A stretch of 64,000 nt of DNA from Pseudomonas weihenstephanensis (GCF_001043055.1 NZ_JYLF01000008.1:157650-221649); one strand, 5' to 3'. Shown: positions 16,638-25,088, numbered from the stretch's first letter. Notes: generated from the sequence alone by a model not told the origin. Translations and numbers: made by a program.

Positions 16638-19016
16638 ATGAAATTCAGTGAACAATGGCTGCGTGGTTGGGTTAATCCGCAGGTAAGTCGAGATGAGCTG
16701 GTTGCTCGTCTGTCGATGGCGGGTCTTGAGGTTGATAGTGTTACCCCGGCTGCCGGTGTTTTCAGTGGTGTTGTGGTGGGTGAGGTGCTGAGCACTGAGC
16801 AGCACCCTGATGCCGACAAGCTGCGCATTTGTCAGGTCAGTAATGGTGCCGAAACTTTTCAGGTCGTTTGCGGAGCGCCGAATGTGCGTCCGGGTCTGAA
16901 AATACCGTTTGCCATGTTGGGTGCCGAACTGCCGGGCGACTTCAAAATAAAGAAGGCCAAGCTACGCGGCGTTGAGTCAAACGGCATGCTGTGCTCGCAA
17001 GCTGAGCTGCAAGTCGGTGAAGGCAATGACGGGCTGATGGAGCTTCCAGCCGATGCGCCGGTGGGTGAGGATATTCGTGCCTACCTGCAGCTTGAAGATG
17101 CCAGCATTGAAGTCGATCTGACCCCGAACCGTGGTGACTGCCTCTCGTTGGCAGGTCTGGCCCGTGAAGTGGGCGCCTTATATGCTGCCCAAGTGACGCG
17201 TCCAGTTGTAGCACCTGTTGCTGCCGTACACGACGAAGTCCTCCCAGTCGACGTGCTTGCCCCGCCAGCATGTCCGCGCTACCTGGGCCGTATCATTCGT
17301 AACGTGGATTTATCACGGCCTACACCCTTGTGGATGGTTGAGCGTTTGCGTCGCGCCGACGTACGCAGTATCGACGCGGCCGTGGATATTACCAACTATG
17401 TGATGCTTGAGCTGGGGCAGCCGCTTCATGCGTTTGATCTCGCTCAGATCCATGGCGGTATCCGAGTGCGTATGGCTGAGGAGGGAGAGAAACTGGTACT
17501 CCTTGATGGTCAGGAAATTACCTTGCGTAGCGATACGCTTGTAATTGCTGATCATCAGCGTGCGTTAGCCATAGCGGGTGTCATGGGTGGCGAGCACAGC
17601 GGTGTAACCTCAACAACACGTAACATCTTCCTTGAAAGTGCGTTCTTCGATCAGATCGTTGTAGCGGGTAAAGCCCGTTCGTATGGTCTGCACACGGATG
17701 CTTCGCACCGTTATGAGCGCGGCGTGGACTGGAAGCTGGCGCGTGAGGCTATGGAGCGAGCCACTGGCTTGCTGCTAGACATCGCGGGCGGTGAAGCGGG
17801 TCCGATCATCGAAACCGTCAACGAACAGTACTTGCCGTCGATTGCCCCTATAACTCTGCGGGCCGCGCGTATCAGTCAGATGCTTGGCATGGAGATGGAC
17901 CCGGCTGAGGTTGAGCGCTTGCTGCGCGCACTGGGTCTGACCGTCACAGCAGAAACCGCAGGGCAGTGGCGCGTAGAAGTACCTAGTCACCGCTTTGATA
18001 TCAGTCTTGAAGTCGACTTGATTGAAGAGCTCGCGCGATTGTACGGCTACAACCGCCTGCCGGTTCGCTACCCGCAAGCTCGCTTGGCGCCACAAGCCAA
18101 AGCTGAAGCACGCAGCGACCTGCCAGAGCTTCGTCGCCTGTTAGTCGCACGCGGTTATCAAGAAGCCATCACCTATAGCTTCATCGATCCTAAGCAGTTC
18201 GAGCTATTCAGTCCGGGTGTTGAACCCTTGCTGCTGGCTAACCCGATTTCTAACGACATGGCGGCGATGCGTGCGTCCTTGTGGCCAGGCTTGATCAAAT
18301 CGCTGCAGCACAACCTCAACCGTCAACAAGATCGTGTTCGTTTGTTCGAAAGTGGACTGCGTTTCGTGGGGCAGTTGGAAGGCCTGAAGCAAGAGCCAAT
18401 GTTGGCAGGCGTAGTCTGTGGCTCGCGCTTGCCAGAAGGCTGGGCGCAGGGTCGTGATACTGTGGATTTTTTCGATGTTAAGGCAGACGTTGAGGCTGTT
18501 CTTGGATTCGCAGGTGCTCTGAATGCTTTCACTTTTGTGCCTGGCAAGCATCCGGCGCTGCACCCGGGTCAAACCGCTCGTATCGAGCGCGATGGTCGAG
18601 AGGTGGGGTATGTAGGTGCAGTCCACCCTGAGCTGTCAAAAAAGCTGGGCCTCGATCGACCTGTATTTGTCTTTGAGATGGTATTGGCTGAAGTTGCCTT
18701 GGGTAAAATGCCTAAATTCCAAGAACTCTCGCGCTTTCCCGAAGTGCGTCGAGACTTGGCGTTGATTGCTGATTGCAACGTAGCGGCCAGCGATGTCCTG
18801 AAAGTCATTCGTGAAAATGCAGGAGAGTGGCTGACAGACCTAAGGCTTTTTGACGTTTATCAAGGTAAAGGTATTGATCCAAATAGAAAAAGCCTTGCAG
18901 TTGGCTTGACCTGGCAGCATCCATCGCGCACTCTTAATGACGATGAGGTGAATACTACTACGCAAAATATCCTCACCTCGCTCGAACAAAGGTTGAACGC
19001 CACGTTAAGGAAGTGA
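16638..19016 (+). CDS. pheT: Phenylalanine--tRNA ligase, beta subunit
   Basis: 792-aa subunit that recognises tRNA and edits mischarged Tyr. Domains in order: N-terminal tRNA-binding fold (HPDADKLRICQVSNG), B3/B4 editing domain, B5 domain, catalytic-like core and C-terminal ferredoxin-like anticodon-binding domain. The start at 16638 follows AGGAG. Only 3 bp separate its stop from ihfA. Confidence 0.97.
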   Translation: MKFSEQWLRGWVNPQVSRDELVARLSMAGLEVDSVTPAAGVFSGVVVGEVLSTEQHPDADKLRICQVSNGAETFQVVCGAPNVRPGLKIPFAMLGAELPGDFKIKKAKLRGVESNGMLCSQAELQVGEGNDGLMELPADAPVGEDIRAYLQLEDASIEVDLTPNRGDCLSLAGLAREVGALYAAQVTRPVVAPVAAVHDEVLPVDVLAPPACPRYLGRIIRNVDLSRPTPLWMVERLRRADVRSIDAAVDITNYVMLELGQPLHAFDLAQIHGGIRVRMAEEGEKLVLLDGQEITLRSDTLVIADHQRALAIAGVMGGEHSGVTSTTRNIFLESAFFDQIVVAGKARSYGLHTDASHRYERGVDWKLAREAMERATGLLLDIAGGEAGPIIETVNEQYLPSIAPITLRAARISQMLGMEMDPAEVERLLRALGLTVTAETAGQWRVEVPSHRFDISLEVDLIEELARLYGYNRLPVRYPQARLAPQAKAEARSDLPELRRLLVARGYQEAITYSFIDPKQFELFSPGVEPLLLANPISNDMAAMRASLWPGLIKSLQHNLNRQQDRVRLFESGLRFVGQLEGLKQEPMLAGVVCGSRLPEGWAQGRDTVDFFDVKADVEAVLGFAGALNAFTFVPGKHPALHPGQTARIERDGREVGYVGAVHPELSKKLGLDRPVFVFEMVLAEVALGKMPKFQELSRFPEVRRDLALIADCNVAASDVLKVIRENAGEWLTDLRLFDVYQGKGIDPNRKSLAVGLTWQHPSRTLNDDEVNTTTQNILTSLEQRLNATLRK

Positions 19017-19019
19017 CGT

Positions 19020-19322
19020 ATGGGGGCTCTGACGAAAGCTGAGATGGCGGAACGTCTTTATGAAGAGCTAGGCCTGAATAAACGCGAAGCCAAAGAGTTG
19101 GTTGAGTTGTTTTTCGAAGAAATCAGGCACGCTCTTGAAGACAATGAACAGGTCAAGCTGTCAGGTTTTGGCAATTTTGATCTGCGTGACAAGCGACAGC
19201 GGCCTGGCCGTAATCCGAAAACGGGAGAGGAAATCCCGATCACGGCACGCCGTGTGGTCACCTTTCGTCCAGGGCAGAAGTTGAAGGCCCGAGTAGAGGC
19301 TTATGCTGGAACCAAGTCATAA
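19020..19322 (+). CDS. ihfA: Integration host factor, alpha subunit
   Basis: DNA-bending nucleoid protein that pairs with IhfB. 100 aa from MGALTKAEMAERLYEELGLN, with the DNA-intercalating arm RPGRNPKTGEEIPI. The pheT-ihfA adjacency is standard in gammaproteobacteria. The next gene starts 20 bp inside its 3' end. IHF is also a usual host factor for tRNA-targeting integrases like the broken one downstream. Confidence 0.97.
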   Translation: MGALTKAEMAERLYEELGLNKREAKELVELFFEEIRHALEDNEQVKLSGFGNFDLRDKRQRPGRNPKTGEEIPITARRVVTFRPGQKLKARVEAYAGTKS

Positions 19323-19659
19323 CGACGAGCTCCCGCCAATACCAGGCAAACGCTACTTCGCCATAGGCGAAGTAAGTGAGTTATGTGCGGTTAAACCGCA
19401 TGTTCTGAGGTATTGGGAGCAAGAGTTTCCTCAACTCAACCCCGTAAAGCGCCGCGGTAACCGCCGGTATTATCAGCGACAGGATGTGCTGATGATCCGG
19501 CAGATACGCGCTTTGCTTTATGACCAAGGCTTCACTATTGGCGGGGCGCGTTTGCGTCTTTCGGGTGATGAGGCCAAAGATGACACAACGCAGTACAAGC
19601 AATTGATACGTCAAACAATCTCCGAGCTGGAGGACGTTTTGCTGATTCTCCGTAAATAA
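19303..19659 (+). CDS. MerR-family transcriptional regulator
   Basis: 118-aa regulator with a winged helix-turn-helix: YFAIGEVSELCAVKPHVLRY followed by WEQEFPQLNPVKRRGNRRYY. No metal- or drug-sensing C-domain; it ends in a short coiled-coil dimerisation tail. It overlaps ihfA by 20 bp. This ihfA-merR-tRNA-Pro order is usual in Pseudomonas. Its target is unknown. Confidence 0.93.
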   Translation: MLEPSHNDELPPIPGKRYFAIGEVSELCAVKPHVLRYWEQEFPQLNPVKRRGNRRYYQRQDVLMIRQIRALLYDQGFTIGGARLRLSGDEAKDDTTQYKQLIRQTISELEDVLLILRK

Positions 19660-19742
19660 TGCGTGATCAAATGCTTTCGCATTCTGAAAGCATGAGGTAT
19701 ATTCAACAGCGTTTGTTATAGCAAGTCGTTCTAACGCCTAGT

Positions 19743-19819
19743 CGGGGCGTAGCGCAGTCCGGTAGCGCACTAGCATGGGGTGCTAGGGGTCGAGTGTTCG
19801 AATCACTCCGTCCCGACCA
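19743..19819 (+). tRNA. tRNA-Pro (GGG anticodon), attachment target of the element
   Basis: 77 nt with encoded CCA. Acceptor CGGGGCG pairs with CGTCCCG (one G-U); D-stem GCGC/GCGC; anticodon stem CTAGC/GCTAG around the loop ATGGGGT (anticodon GGG); T-arm GAGTG-TTCGAAT-CACTC. Its 3' part is repeated at 29614-29665, which marks it as the left attachment site of an integrated element. Confidence 0.96.
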
Positions 19820-19826
19820 TATTCTG
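19775..19826 (+). repeat. attL: 3' end of tRNA-Pro, direct repeat copy 1
   Basis: 52-bp segment from the anticodon loop to just beyond CCA. It matches 29614-29665 with two mismatches; the last 35 bp are identical. This is the usual core of a tyrosine-integrase attachment site. Confidence 0.88.
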
Positions 19827-19827
19827 T

Positions 19828-19862
19828 AAGGGAATCAAGGGTTTAGGCCCTTGATTCCCTTT
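19828..19862 (+). terminator. Terminator behind tRNA-Pro
   Basis: Perfect 14-bp inverted repeat (19828-19841 with 19848-19861), loop TTTAGG, then T-rich sequence. It ends the tRNA transcript and also lies at the 3' side of the minus-strand integrase remnant. Confidence 0.9.
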
Positions 19863-20620
19863 CTCGTTTCTGCCTTGCGCAAAACTGGCGCAAAATGCGC
19901 GCAAAACTAACCGGTGATTTCGCTGATATTCAGGTCTGGAATCGCATCCGACCAGATCACATCGGCGTGGTCTTTCTGGTAGTTTTTGGTCATGGTCTCG
20001 CTGGCATGGCCCGCAATTGTTTGCCCATCCTTACCAGCTCTTTTGTACAGGTGCAGCGACAGCGTGCGCACTTCGTGAAAGCCAGGCATTTCCTCTTCTT
20101 TCCAATCCGCATAACAGCCAGCAAGCTCTCGCGCCTCTTTGAAAGAGCGCGTCAAAAACCGATCTTCTACCTTGGTCCAGTGCTCTTTGGTCTGCGCCTG
20201 CTTTTGTAGCAGTCGTTGCGGCTTACGATGGATGAGGAAGGGCGAGGCGACGTTGTCACGGCAACGTGTGATAACGGCCTGCAATTCGTCAGTCACCTTG
20301 AAACGAATCCACGCAGTATCGCTGGCCTTGGCTGTCTTCTTTGCACTAGGTACAGGTCGCCATTCCGGACGCCATCAAATCGCATGTCCAAAATGTCCGA
20401 GCGCCGTTGTGCGGTGATCAGTGCCAAGTCGATGGCGTTCCGTAGTCAACCTGGAGCTACGTCTCGTATTGCCTTGAGGCCTTCGACGGTATGGCGTTTG
20501 CGCTGCTTCTTCTCGATACGGTTGATCGTGCTTGATGCCGGATTGTCAGGGCATAAGCCGTTCGATGCAGCATGGTTGAAAATGTCTACCAGCAGCTCGC
20601 GGCTTTGATTGGCACTGCGG

Positions 20621-20644
20621 GGTGTCAAGGTGTCAAGGTGTCGA
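20621..20644. repeat. 8-bp tandem repeat that frameshifts the integrase
   Basis: GGTGTCAA at 20621-20628 and 20629-20636, then GGTGTCGA at 20637-20644. Deleting one unit joins ELLDTLTP and RSANQSRELL into a continuous frame. Confidence 0.9.
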
Positions 20645-20705
20645 GTAGTTCTGCAACCATACGAATGGTTATCTGATCGACTGCCTTACCCTCAAAATGC
20701 CGTCT

Positions 20706-20730
20706 GAAGTGTCTGAAGTGTCTGAAGTGA
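20706..20730. repeat. 9-bp tandem repeat in the integrase remnant
   Basis: Three successive, nearly identical copies of a GTGTCTGAA unit. In the integrase frame they encode a repeated His-Phe-Arg. Being a multiple of three, this repeat does not shift the frame. Confidence 0.75.
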
Positions 20731-20749
20731 ACGGCGTACAGTCCGAGCG

Positions 20750-20897
20750 TCCCCTTGGCCACCTCAATGGTACGGTCGAGGCCGTGCTCGATGCCAATTA
20801 AGGGCTGGCCGATGAGGTGCAGTTTCGGGCGGGGCTGGTTATTCACTTGCCAGATTTGCCCGTGCCGAGTGATGAGGTGGTGCTGTTGTGGGCTTGA
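20750..20897 (+). pseudogene. Phage tail protein X (gpX) remnant
   Basis: The + strand frame ending at 20897 reads GTVEAVLDAN, a stop (TAA), then GLADEVQFRAGLVIHLPDLP and VPSDEVVLLWA. This is the pattern of P2-like gpX tail proteins (a LysM-like fold), where the position of the stop is normally Pro in NPGL. The N-terminal half is missing, joined to the integrase remnant. In P2-like phages and R-type tailocins gpX is followed directly by gpD, and a gpD remnant does occur at 22914. Confidence 0.7.
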
Positions 20898-21062
20898 ACT
20901 TCTAGTGCTTCATCGACGAATAAAAGAGATAGACCCTCCGTCATTATGGGAAAGGTCTTATTGACCCTTGGCTGAACTGGCCGATACAGTCCGCGCACTT
21001 CAATGGATTGACCTGAACGGGACGCTGCTTTAATCGGCCCTGGTGATTAAGGAAAATACGAC

Positions 21063-22429
21063 ATGCACATGCGCCTGATTTATGCAGACGACCGAGAAGA
21101 ACTTGGGGTTCGTCTCAGTGAGATCGAAGCCCCTTTCTTTGCCAAATTCGAAGTCGAAGACGCTTTATGTAAGCCTTTGCCCACGCTGAGCCTGTTTGAT
21201 ATCCAAACGTATGGCCGACAATTAACCCATGAAGAAATCGTAGACGCCGTAGAAGCGGGCGACATTTTATTGGTTAAAGACGATCCCTTCAGTCCGCTGA
21301 GCCAAGACACATTCAACGAGTATTCCCACATCACCGGACGCGGTTGGACGGGCAGTTTCCATATGCCTGTTGAGCAGGAAAAACCGCCGTTGCCGGAAGC
21401 TGAACCTATTTTCAAACCGCAACCGCAAGCGCCTGGCTTCTATGTCGTCCCTATGTCGTCCCTAAGAGCACCACGGGCGAAAAGCTAAAAGCGGCTTTAT
21501 TCTCGGTACAAAATCCCACCGTGATGAGCAAGTTCGATGCGCTGAATCCAAACCTTGGCAAGATCAACGCCGGTACGATGATCGTATTGAGCGACCCGAA
21601 TAACCTGCAATGCACGCGTGAAGAGGCTGTGCTGATGGACGTTGCGGCCAAGGCTAATGACGTCATCAAAGAAATGACGCCTGAAGAAGCTGACTTCATG
21701 GTTCGACATCGAGAAGAAATTGAAACGTTCTCAGGCTATGGTTCAACCGCTATCGGGATCGGTGAAGCGATGTTTGCCAAGCACCTGGATGACATAAAGC
21801 ACTTATTTAAAGATATCGAAGCGCTGCATGTTAGAACTTTTCGGGTCAATGGCAATTTAAGCTCGCCTGATTTTTTTGCTGAGCGTAAACGTCTTTTAAC
21901 TCAACTTGATGCCCATCTCACAGCGCTTACCCGAAAAAGTATTGGTTTTGCGGATCATCCGAACTTGAAAACAGCATTGGGTATTTCCAGTCGTAGCCTG
22001 GTTCATCGCTGGACAGCGGCAGGCGGTGCTGACCAGATCCCTGGGTATGCAACGCATATTGAGGGCGTGTCCAAAGCGGCCAAGTATTTGAAATATGGTG
22101 GTTGGATTGGAACAGGCATTGGTGGTGGAGCCTCGTATATGAAGGTTCAGGATGTTTGCGCGGTAGGAAAAACAGAGAAGTGCAGGAAGATCAGATTTAC
22201 TGAATCGGGTGGATTTTTAGGCAGTGTTGCGGGTGGCGCGGGGGCAGGATATTTACTGTCAGGAGCTATTGGTGGAGGTCTTTGTGTTGGGCTTACAGCC
22301 GCTACTGGTGGGATTGGTGGCTTGGTGTGTGGGATCGTCGTTGTTGGAGCTGGATCTTTTCTCGGTGGTTTTGCTGGAGGGATAGTTGGAGAAATAGGTG
22401 GTGAAGTTATTTACGAGAGCGCGAAATGA
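21063..22429 (+). pseudogene. LysM-like, glycine-rich toxin candidate, frameshifted by an 11-bp duplication
   Basis: Two abutting frames (21063-21488 and one ending at 22429) become one if one copy of the 11-bp repeat TATGTCGTCCC (21441-21462) is removed; 1367 minus 11 is 1356, exactly 452 codons. The rebuilt 451-aa protein has an acidic N-domain, a proline-rich linker, a LysM-like segment (GFYVVPKSTTGEKLKAALF ... NPNLGKINAGTMIVLSD), a helical middle part and a C-terminal glycine-zipper hydrophobic region (GGWIGTGIGGGASY, then GSVAGGAGAGYLLSGAIGGG). That suits a pore-forming effector or bacteriocin. A membrane-protein gene overlaps its stop by 4 bp, as immunity genes do. Function is inferred; no exact family is recognised. 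Confidence 0.7.
21441..21462. repeat. Perfect 11-bp tandem duplication inside the toxin gene
   Basis: TATGTCGTCCC at 21441-21451 repeated at 21452-21462. It shifts the frame and introduces a stop at 21486-21488. Confidence 0.95.
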
Positions 22430-22815
22430 GCTCTGCTGCATTGATAGTCGGGTATTTGGGTGTCATCGTTGTCGTTAGTTTGCTCATAGGCTTGGCTATT
22501 GCCTTGCATATGGCTTACACCCAAATAGACTTGATACTGGGGTGTTTAAAAAACTGTACTGCAATCATGGTTCGCGCCCCGCTTAAGCACGGTGGCCCGT
22601 GGGGGAGGCTTTTGCTGATTGGCGGCATTTCAGGCGTTCTAACGTTTCCAAACTCTTATCTAAAAAGAGGCGAATTATGCCCTGAGGATTTGAAAAATTT
22701 TCCGATAATGCTCAAGCGAAAGTTGGTTGTCATGCAGTGGGGTATCATTGTTTTGATGATAAGCATCGTGCTGCTGGCATTGATTGGGAAGTCTGACTTA
22801 CTAAAACAATCATAA
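22426..22815 (+). CDS. Small membrane protein, probable immunity to the upstream toxin
   Basis: 129 aa with about three hydrophobic segments: LIVGYLGVIVVVSLLIGLAI near the N-end, a middle segment around LLLIGGISGVL, and IIVLMISIVLLALIG near the C-end. The ATG overlaps the toxin stop (ATGA), indicating coupled translation. Small polytopic proteins encoded this way commonly protect against pore-forming toxins of the inner membrane. A terminator follows at 22886. The frame is intact although the toxin is broken, so it could act as an orphan immunity gene. Confidence 0.65.
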   Translation: MSSAALIVGYLGVIVVVSLLIGLAIALHMAYTQIDLILGCLKNCTAIMVRAPLKHGGPWGRLLLIGGISGVLTFPNSYLKRGELCPEDLKNFPIMLKRKLVVMQWGIIVLMISIVLLALIGKSDLLKQS

Positions 22816-22885
22816 ATCTAACCGAAGGCTAGGATTTAAATTTCCCTAAATGCTCGCATTTAACACATGAAGCATACACATCTAC

Positions 22886-22911
22886 AGCCCACCTCAGCGT
22901 GGGCTTTTTAT
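22886..22911 (+). terminator. Terminator closing the toxin-immunity cassette
   Basis: AGCCCAC / GTGGGCT stem with a 6-nt loop followed by TTTTATT. The gpD remnant begins immediately after it, so this also marks the right edge of the inserted cassette. Confidence 0.85.
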
Positions 22912-22913
22912 TA

Positions 22914-23615
22914 TCCGGAATTTTCCGCATTGTCGCTGACGGCGCCGACATCACCGCATTGATCAATGATCGCCTTCTGTTGCTACGCACCACTGACAAA
23001 CCCGGCATGGAGTCCGACGACTTTGAACTGCGCATCGATGACCGTGATAGCGCCGTGTCATTACCCAGCCGTGGAGCGAGCATCGAAGTATTCCTCGGCT
23101 ACAGCGGCACCGCCTTAGCCAGCCTCGGGCGCTACACCGTGGACGAGGTGGAGTTGTCCGGTCCACCCGATACGCTGGTGATCCGGGGTAAAGCCAGCGA
23201 CATGCGCGGCAGTGGCAAGACCACGCGCAGCGGCAGTTGGGAAGGGGTGAGCCTGGCCAGCATCGTCAAGGACATAGCTGCACGTAATGGCTGGTCGTCG
23301 GTGTGCCCGGTGGACGCGATAGTGCCGCGTGCTGACCAGCTCAGCGAGTCTGACTTCAACTTCATCAGCCGACTTTCCAAGCAGTTCGACTGCACCGCCA
23401 AAGTGGCGGACGGCAAGCTGCTGGTGATGCAGCGCCAAGGCGGTCAAAGTGCGAGCGGCAAAGCCTTGGGCTCAATCACTCTGACCCGCAGCGACGTCAG
23501 TCGCTGGCAGTTCCGGCAGGGTGATCGCAGCGCGCACAGGGCGCTCAGCACCAAGCACCAAGACAAGAAAACCGGCAAGTTGGCCATCGTCACTTTGGAC
23601 TACGACGAAGCCCCT
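22914..23615 (+). pseudogene. Phage late control protein D (gpD, contractile tail), truncated at both ends
   Basis: gpD is the baseplate/spike protein of contractile tails that works with gpX. The remnant reads FRIVADGADITALINDRLLL, DFELRIDDRDSAVSLP, then YTVDEVELSGPPDTLVIRGK and SESDFNFISRLSKQFDCTAK. Its own start codon is gone: upstream sequence is the cassette terminator, and the GTG at 22899 lies within that hairpin. After TLDYDEAP (about 23615) the family sequence stops and the Rz-like frame begins. Both borders look like deletion junctions. Confidence 0.8.
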
Positions 23616-23997
23616 GTCCGATCTGGCCAACACCCAATCAGCGTTAATCCTTGCGGAACAGGGCAAGCGATTCGCCCTGGAGCAGTGGCTGGCAGCCAGC
23701 GATCAAGCCCACTATCGAGCCTTGACCGATGCCAAAACTCATCAAACCCGCCTGCGTGATCGCCTTGCTACTGCTGACCTGCGGTTGTCAGTCCTACTCG
23801 AGACCCCCGCCACAAATTGTAGTAACGGAATGCAAGCCACCACCGGCCCCGGCGGCGTGGTTCATGCACCCCGTCGAGCCAAACTTGACCCGGCGCATGC
23901 TCAACGAATTATCGGAATCACCGGCGAAGGCGACCAAGGACTGATCGCGCTGCAGGCCTGTCAGGCCTACGCCAAAGAAGTATCAGGCACGAAATAA
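23614..23997 (+). pseudogene. Rz-like i-spanin, 5' truncated
   Basis: Inner-membrane spanin for phage lysis. The helical body reads LSDLANTQSALILAEQGKRF, QAHYRALTDAKTHQTRLRDR and ends LIALQACQAYAKEV. The N-terminal membrane anchor is missing, cut by the junction with gpD; an open frame runs on upstream to 23521 but is only the gpD region read in another frame. The Rz1-like gene lies nested in its 3' half, the standard arrangement. Without an anchor it is unlikely to work. Confidence 0.75.
23729..23944 (+). CDS. Rz1-like o-spanin lipoprotein, nested in the Rz frame
   Basis: 71-aa outer-membrane spanin. It starts MPKLIKPACVIALLLLTCGC with a lipobox (LLTC), then a proline-rich stretch (PPPQIVVTECKPPPAPAAW), which is typical of Rz1. 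It is read in a different frame from Rz over the same DNA. The frame is complete, unlike its partner. Confidence 0.75.
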   Translation: MPKLIKPACVIALLLLTCGCQSYSRPPPQIVVTECKPPPAPAAWFMHPVEPNLTRRMLNELSESPAKATKD

Positions 23998-24146
23998 AAG
24001 GAGCGGCCGAGCGGGATGCGTCAACATCCAGCCCGGCCACCAAACCCGCAGATTAGCCCTGCAAGCCCAGTCAAGGCTCCTGCTCCGTGCACAAAGCGGA
24101 GCGAGCCTGGTACTTGTCTATTCATACAGTAAAGGTCTTGCAAACA

Positions 24147-24623
24147 ATGTCCTCACCCATCATTCCTTGGATGAGCGGCAAACGCCGGCTGGCCGACCGT
24201 TTTACCGCCCCCACCGCTCCGGCAATCAACCTGCTGCGCATTGAAGAAAATCTGTCTGCAGCTTGGCAGCGGTTGTCCGGCACCTACGTTGAAAACTTGC
24301 CCTGGCTTGAATGTGCCGAGCGCTACGACCGGCCACACACCTTCCACTATATGGACCCGCCTTACTGGCAGACCGCTGGCTACGGCGTGGCCTTCCCGTT
24401 TGAAAACTACGAGCGCATGGCTGATTTTATGCGGCGCTGTAAAGGGAAGGTGATGGTCAGCATCAATGACCATCCGGACATTCGGCGGGTGTTTGAAGGG
24501 TTTCACTTTGAGACGACTGAGATCCACTACACAACCATGAATAAGCGGCAGGGGAAAGCTGAGGTGACGGGGGAGCTGATTGTTATGAATTGGGTGCCGG
24601 AGGCTTTGGGAGGGTTGTTTTAG
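24147..24623 (+). pseudogene. Phage DNA adenine methylase with internal deletion
   Basis: Dam-like N6-adenine methyltransferase. The N-end MSSPIIPWMSGKRRLADRF is joined near 24205 straight to TAPAINLLRIEENLSAAW, so the part carrying the SAM-binding FxGxG motif (about 100 residues in relatives) is absent. The catalytic DPPYW motif remains (Asp70). The start at 24147 is that of relatives. It lies behind the spanin genes. It cannot bind SAM as it stands, so it is a pseudogene although the frame is open. Confidence 0.78.
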
Positions 24624-24671
24624 AGTGTATAGATGGAATCGCTAGCAGTCCGTGACGAAGGGCTGCCATCG

Positions 24672-24855
24672 GCCGATTCTGTTGAAAAATTCGATTTTCC
24701 CCAAACACTCGAATATGGATGGGCGAAAACACCTGTTTTGTACGTTGTCACGTGAAATCCGAGGCCTGAACCTTCTGCCCAAAATTCTGATTTCAATCTC
24801 AGGCGCGTACTTTTCTGCGTTGGAAAGCATGGCCGACTTTTTCAACAGAATCGGC
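24672..24855. mobile_element. 184-bp inverted-repeat element, MITE-like
   Basis: Perfect 18-bp terminal inverted repeats: GCCGATTCTGTTGAAAAA at 24672-24689 and its complement at 24838-24855. The interior is too short for a transposase and shows no credible gene. The ends resemble those of Pseudomonas insertion sequences, so this may be a non-autonomous derivative of an IS. It lies in the 465-bp gap 24624-25088; the remainder of that gap shows nothing. Confidence 0.7.
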
Positions 24856-25088
24856 TAAAAACTGTCATTCATCTGATCTCCAAACCAACGGAAATCATAG
24901 GGAGGACGATAACCGAGAATTGACAAGGCACCAGCGGTCGGACTCCCCTCAAGAACAGCTCGGGCACGCCGATGACGTAGGTGTTAGTTTGCGCGGCTCC
25001 GGCCACGAACCGGAACCGCAGACAGGGATGTTTGGACGTCTTTCACGCCTAACCAGGCGTACTTCATTCCTGTCATGAGTATCATCCG

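Larger units (their letters stand above)
19907..20740 (-). pseudogene. Tyrosine integrase, broken by at least three lesions and 5' truncated
   Basis: Site-specific recombinase of the phage type. The catalytic C-part is readable: HEVR box, then GHASETMTKNYQ with the His and the nucleophilic Tyr. Lesions in order from the 5' side: an 8-bp tandem duplication (20621-20636) that shifts frame after LLDTLTP; an in-frame TGA at 20446-20448 where relatives have Trp (PG*LRNAIDLALITAQRR); and a one-base frameshift near 20338 between LYLVQ and KTAKASDTAW. The 5' end is cut off at about 20740, where a + strand tail-gene remnant begins. It points toward the tRNA, the usual layout. Non-functional as it stands. 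Confidence 0.88.

Noticed and set aside
20706..20730. Short repeats read as a CRISPR array
   Set aside because: The units are 8-9 bp and directly adjacent without spacers; no cas genes occur in the window.
22899..22913. GTG at 22899 as a true start of gpD
   Set aside because: It lies within the terminator hairpin of the preceding cassette; gpD similarity begins only at about 22914.
24642..24858. Two opposite short frames across the 184-bp inverted-repeat element
   Set aside because: They arise from the inverted repeats, lack ribosome sites and resemble no protein.
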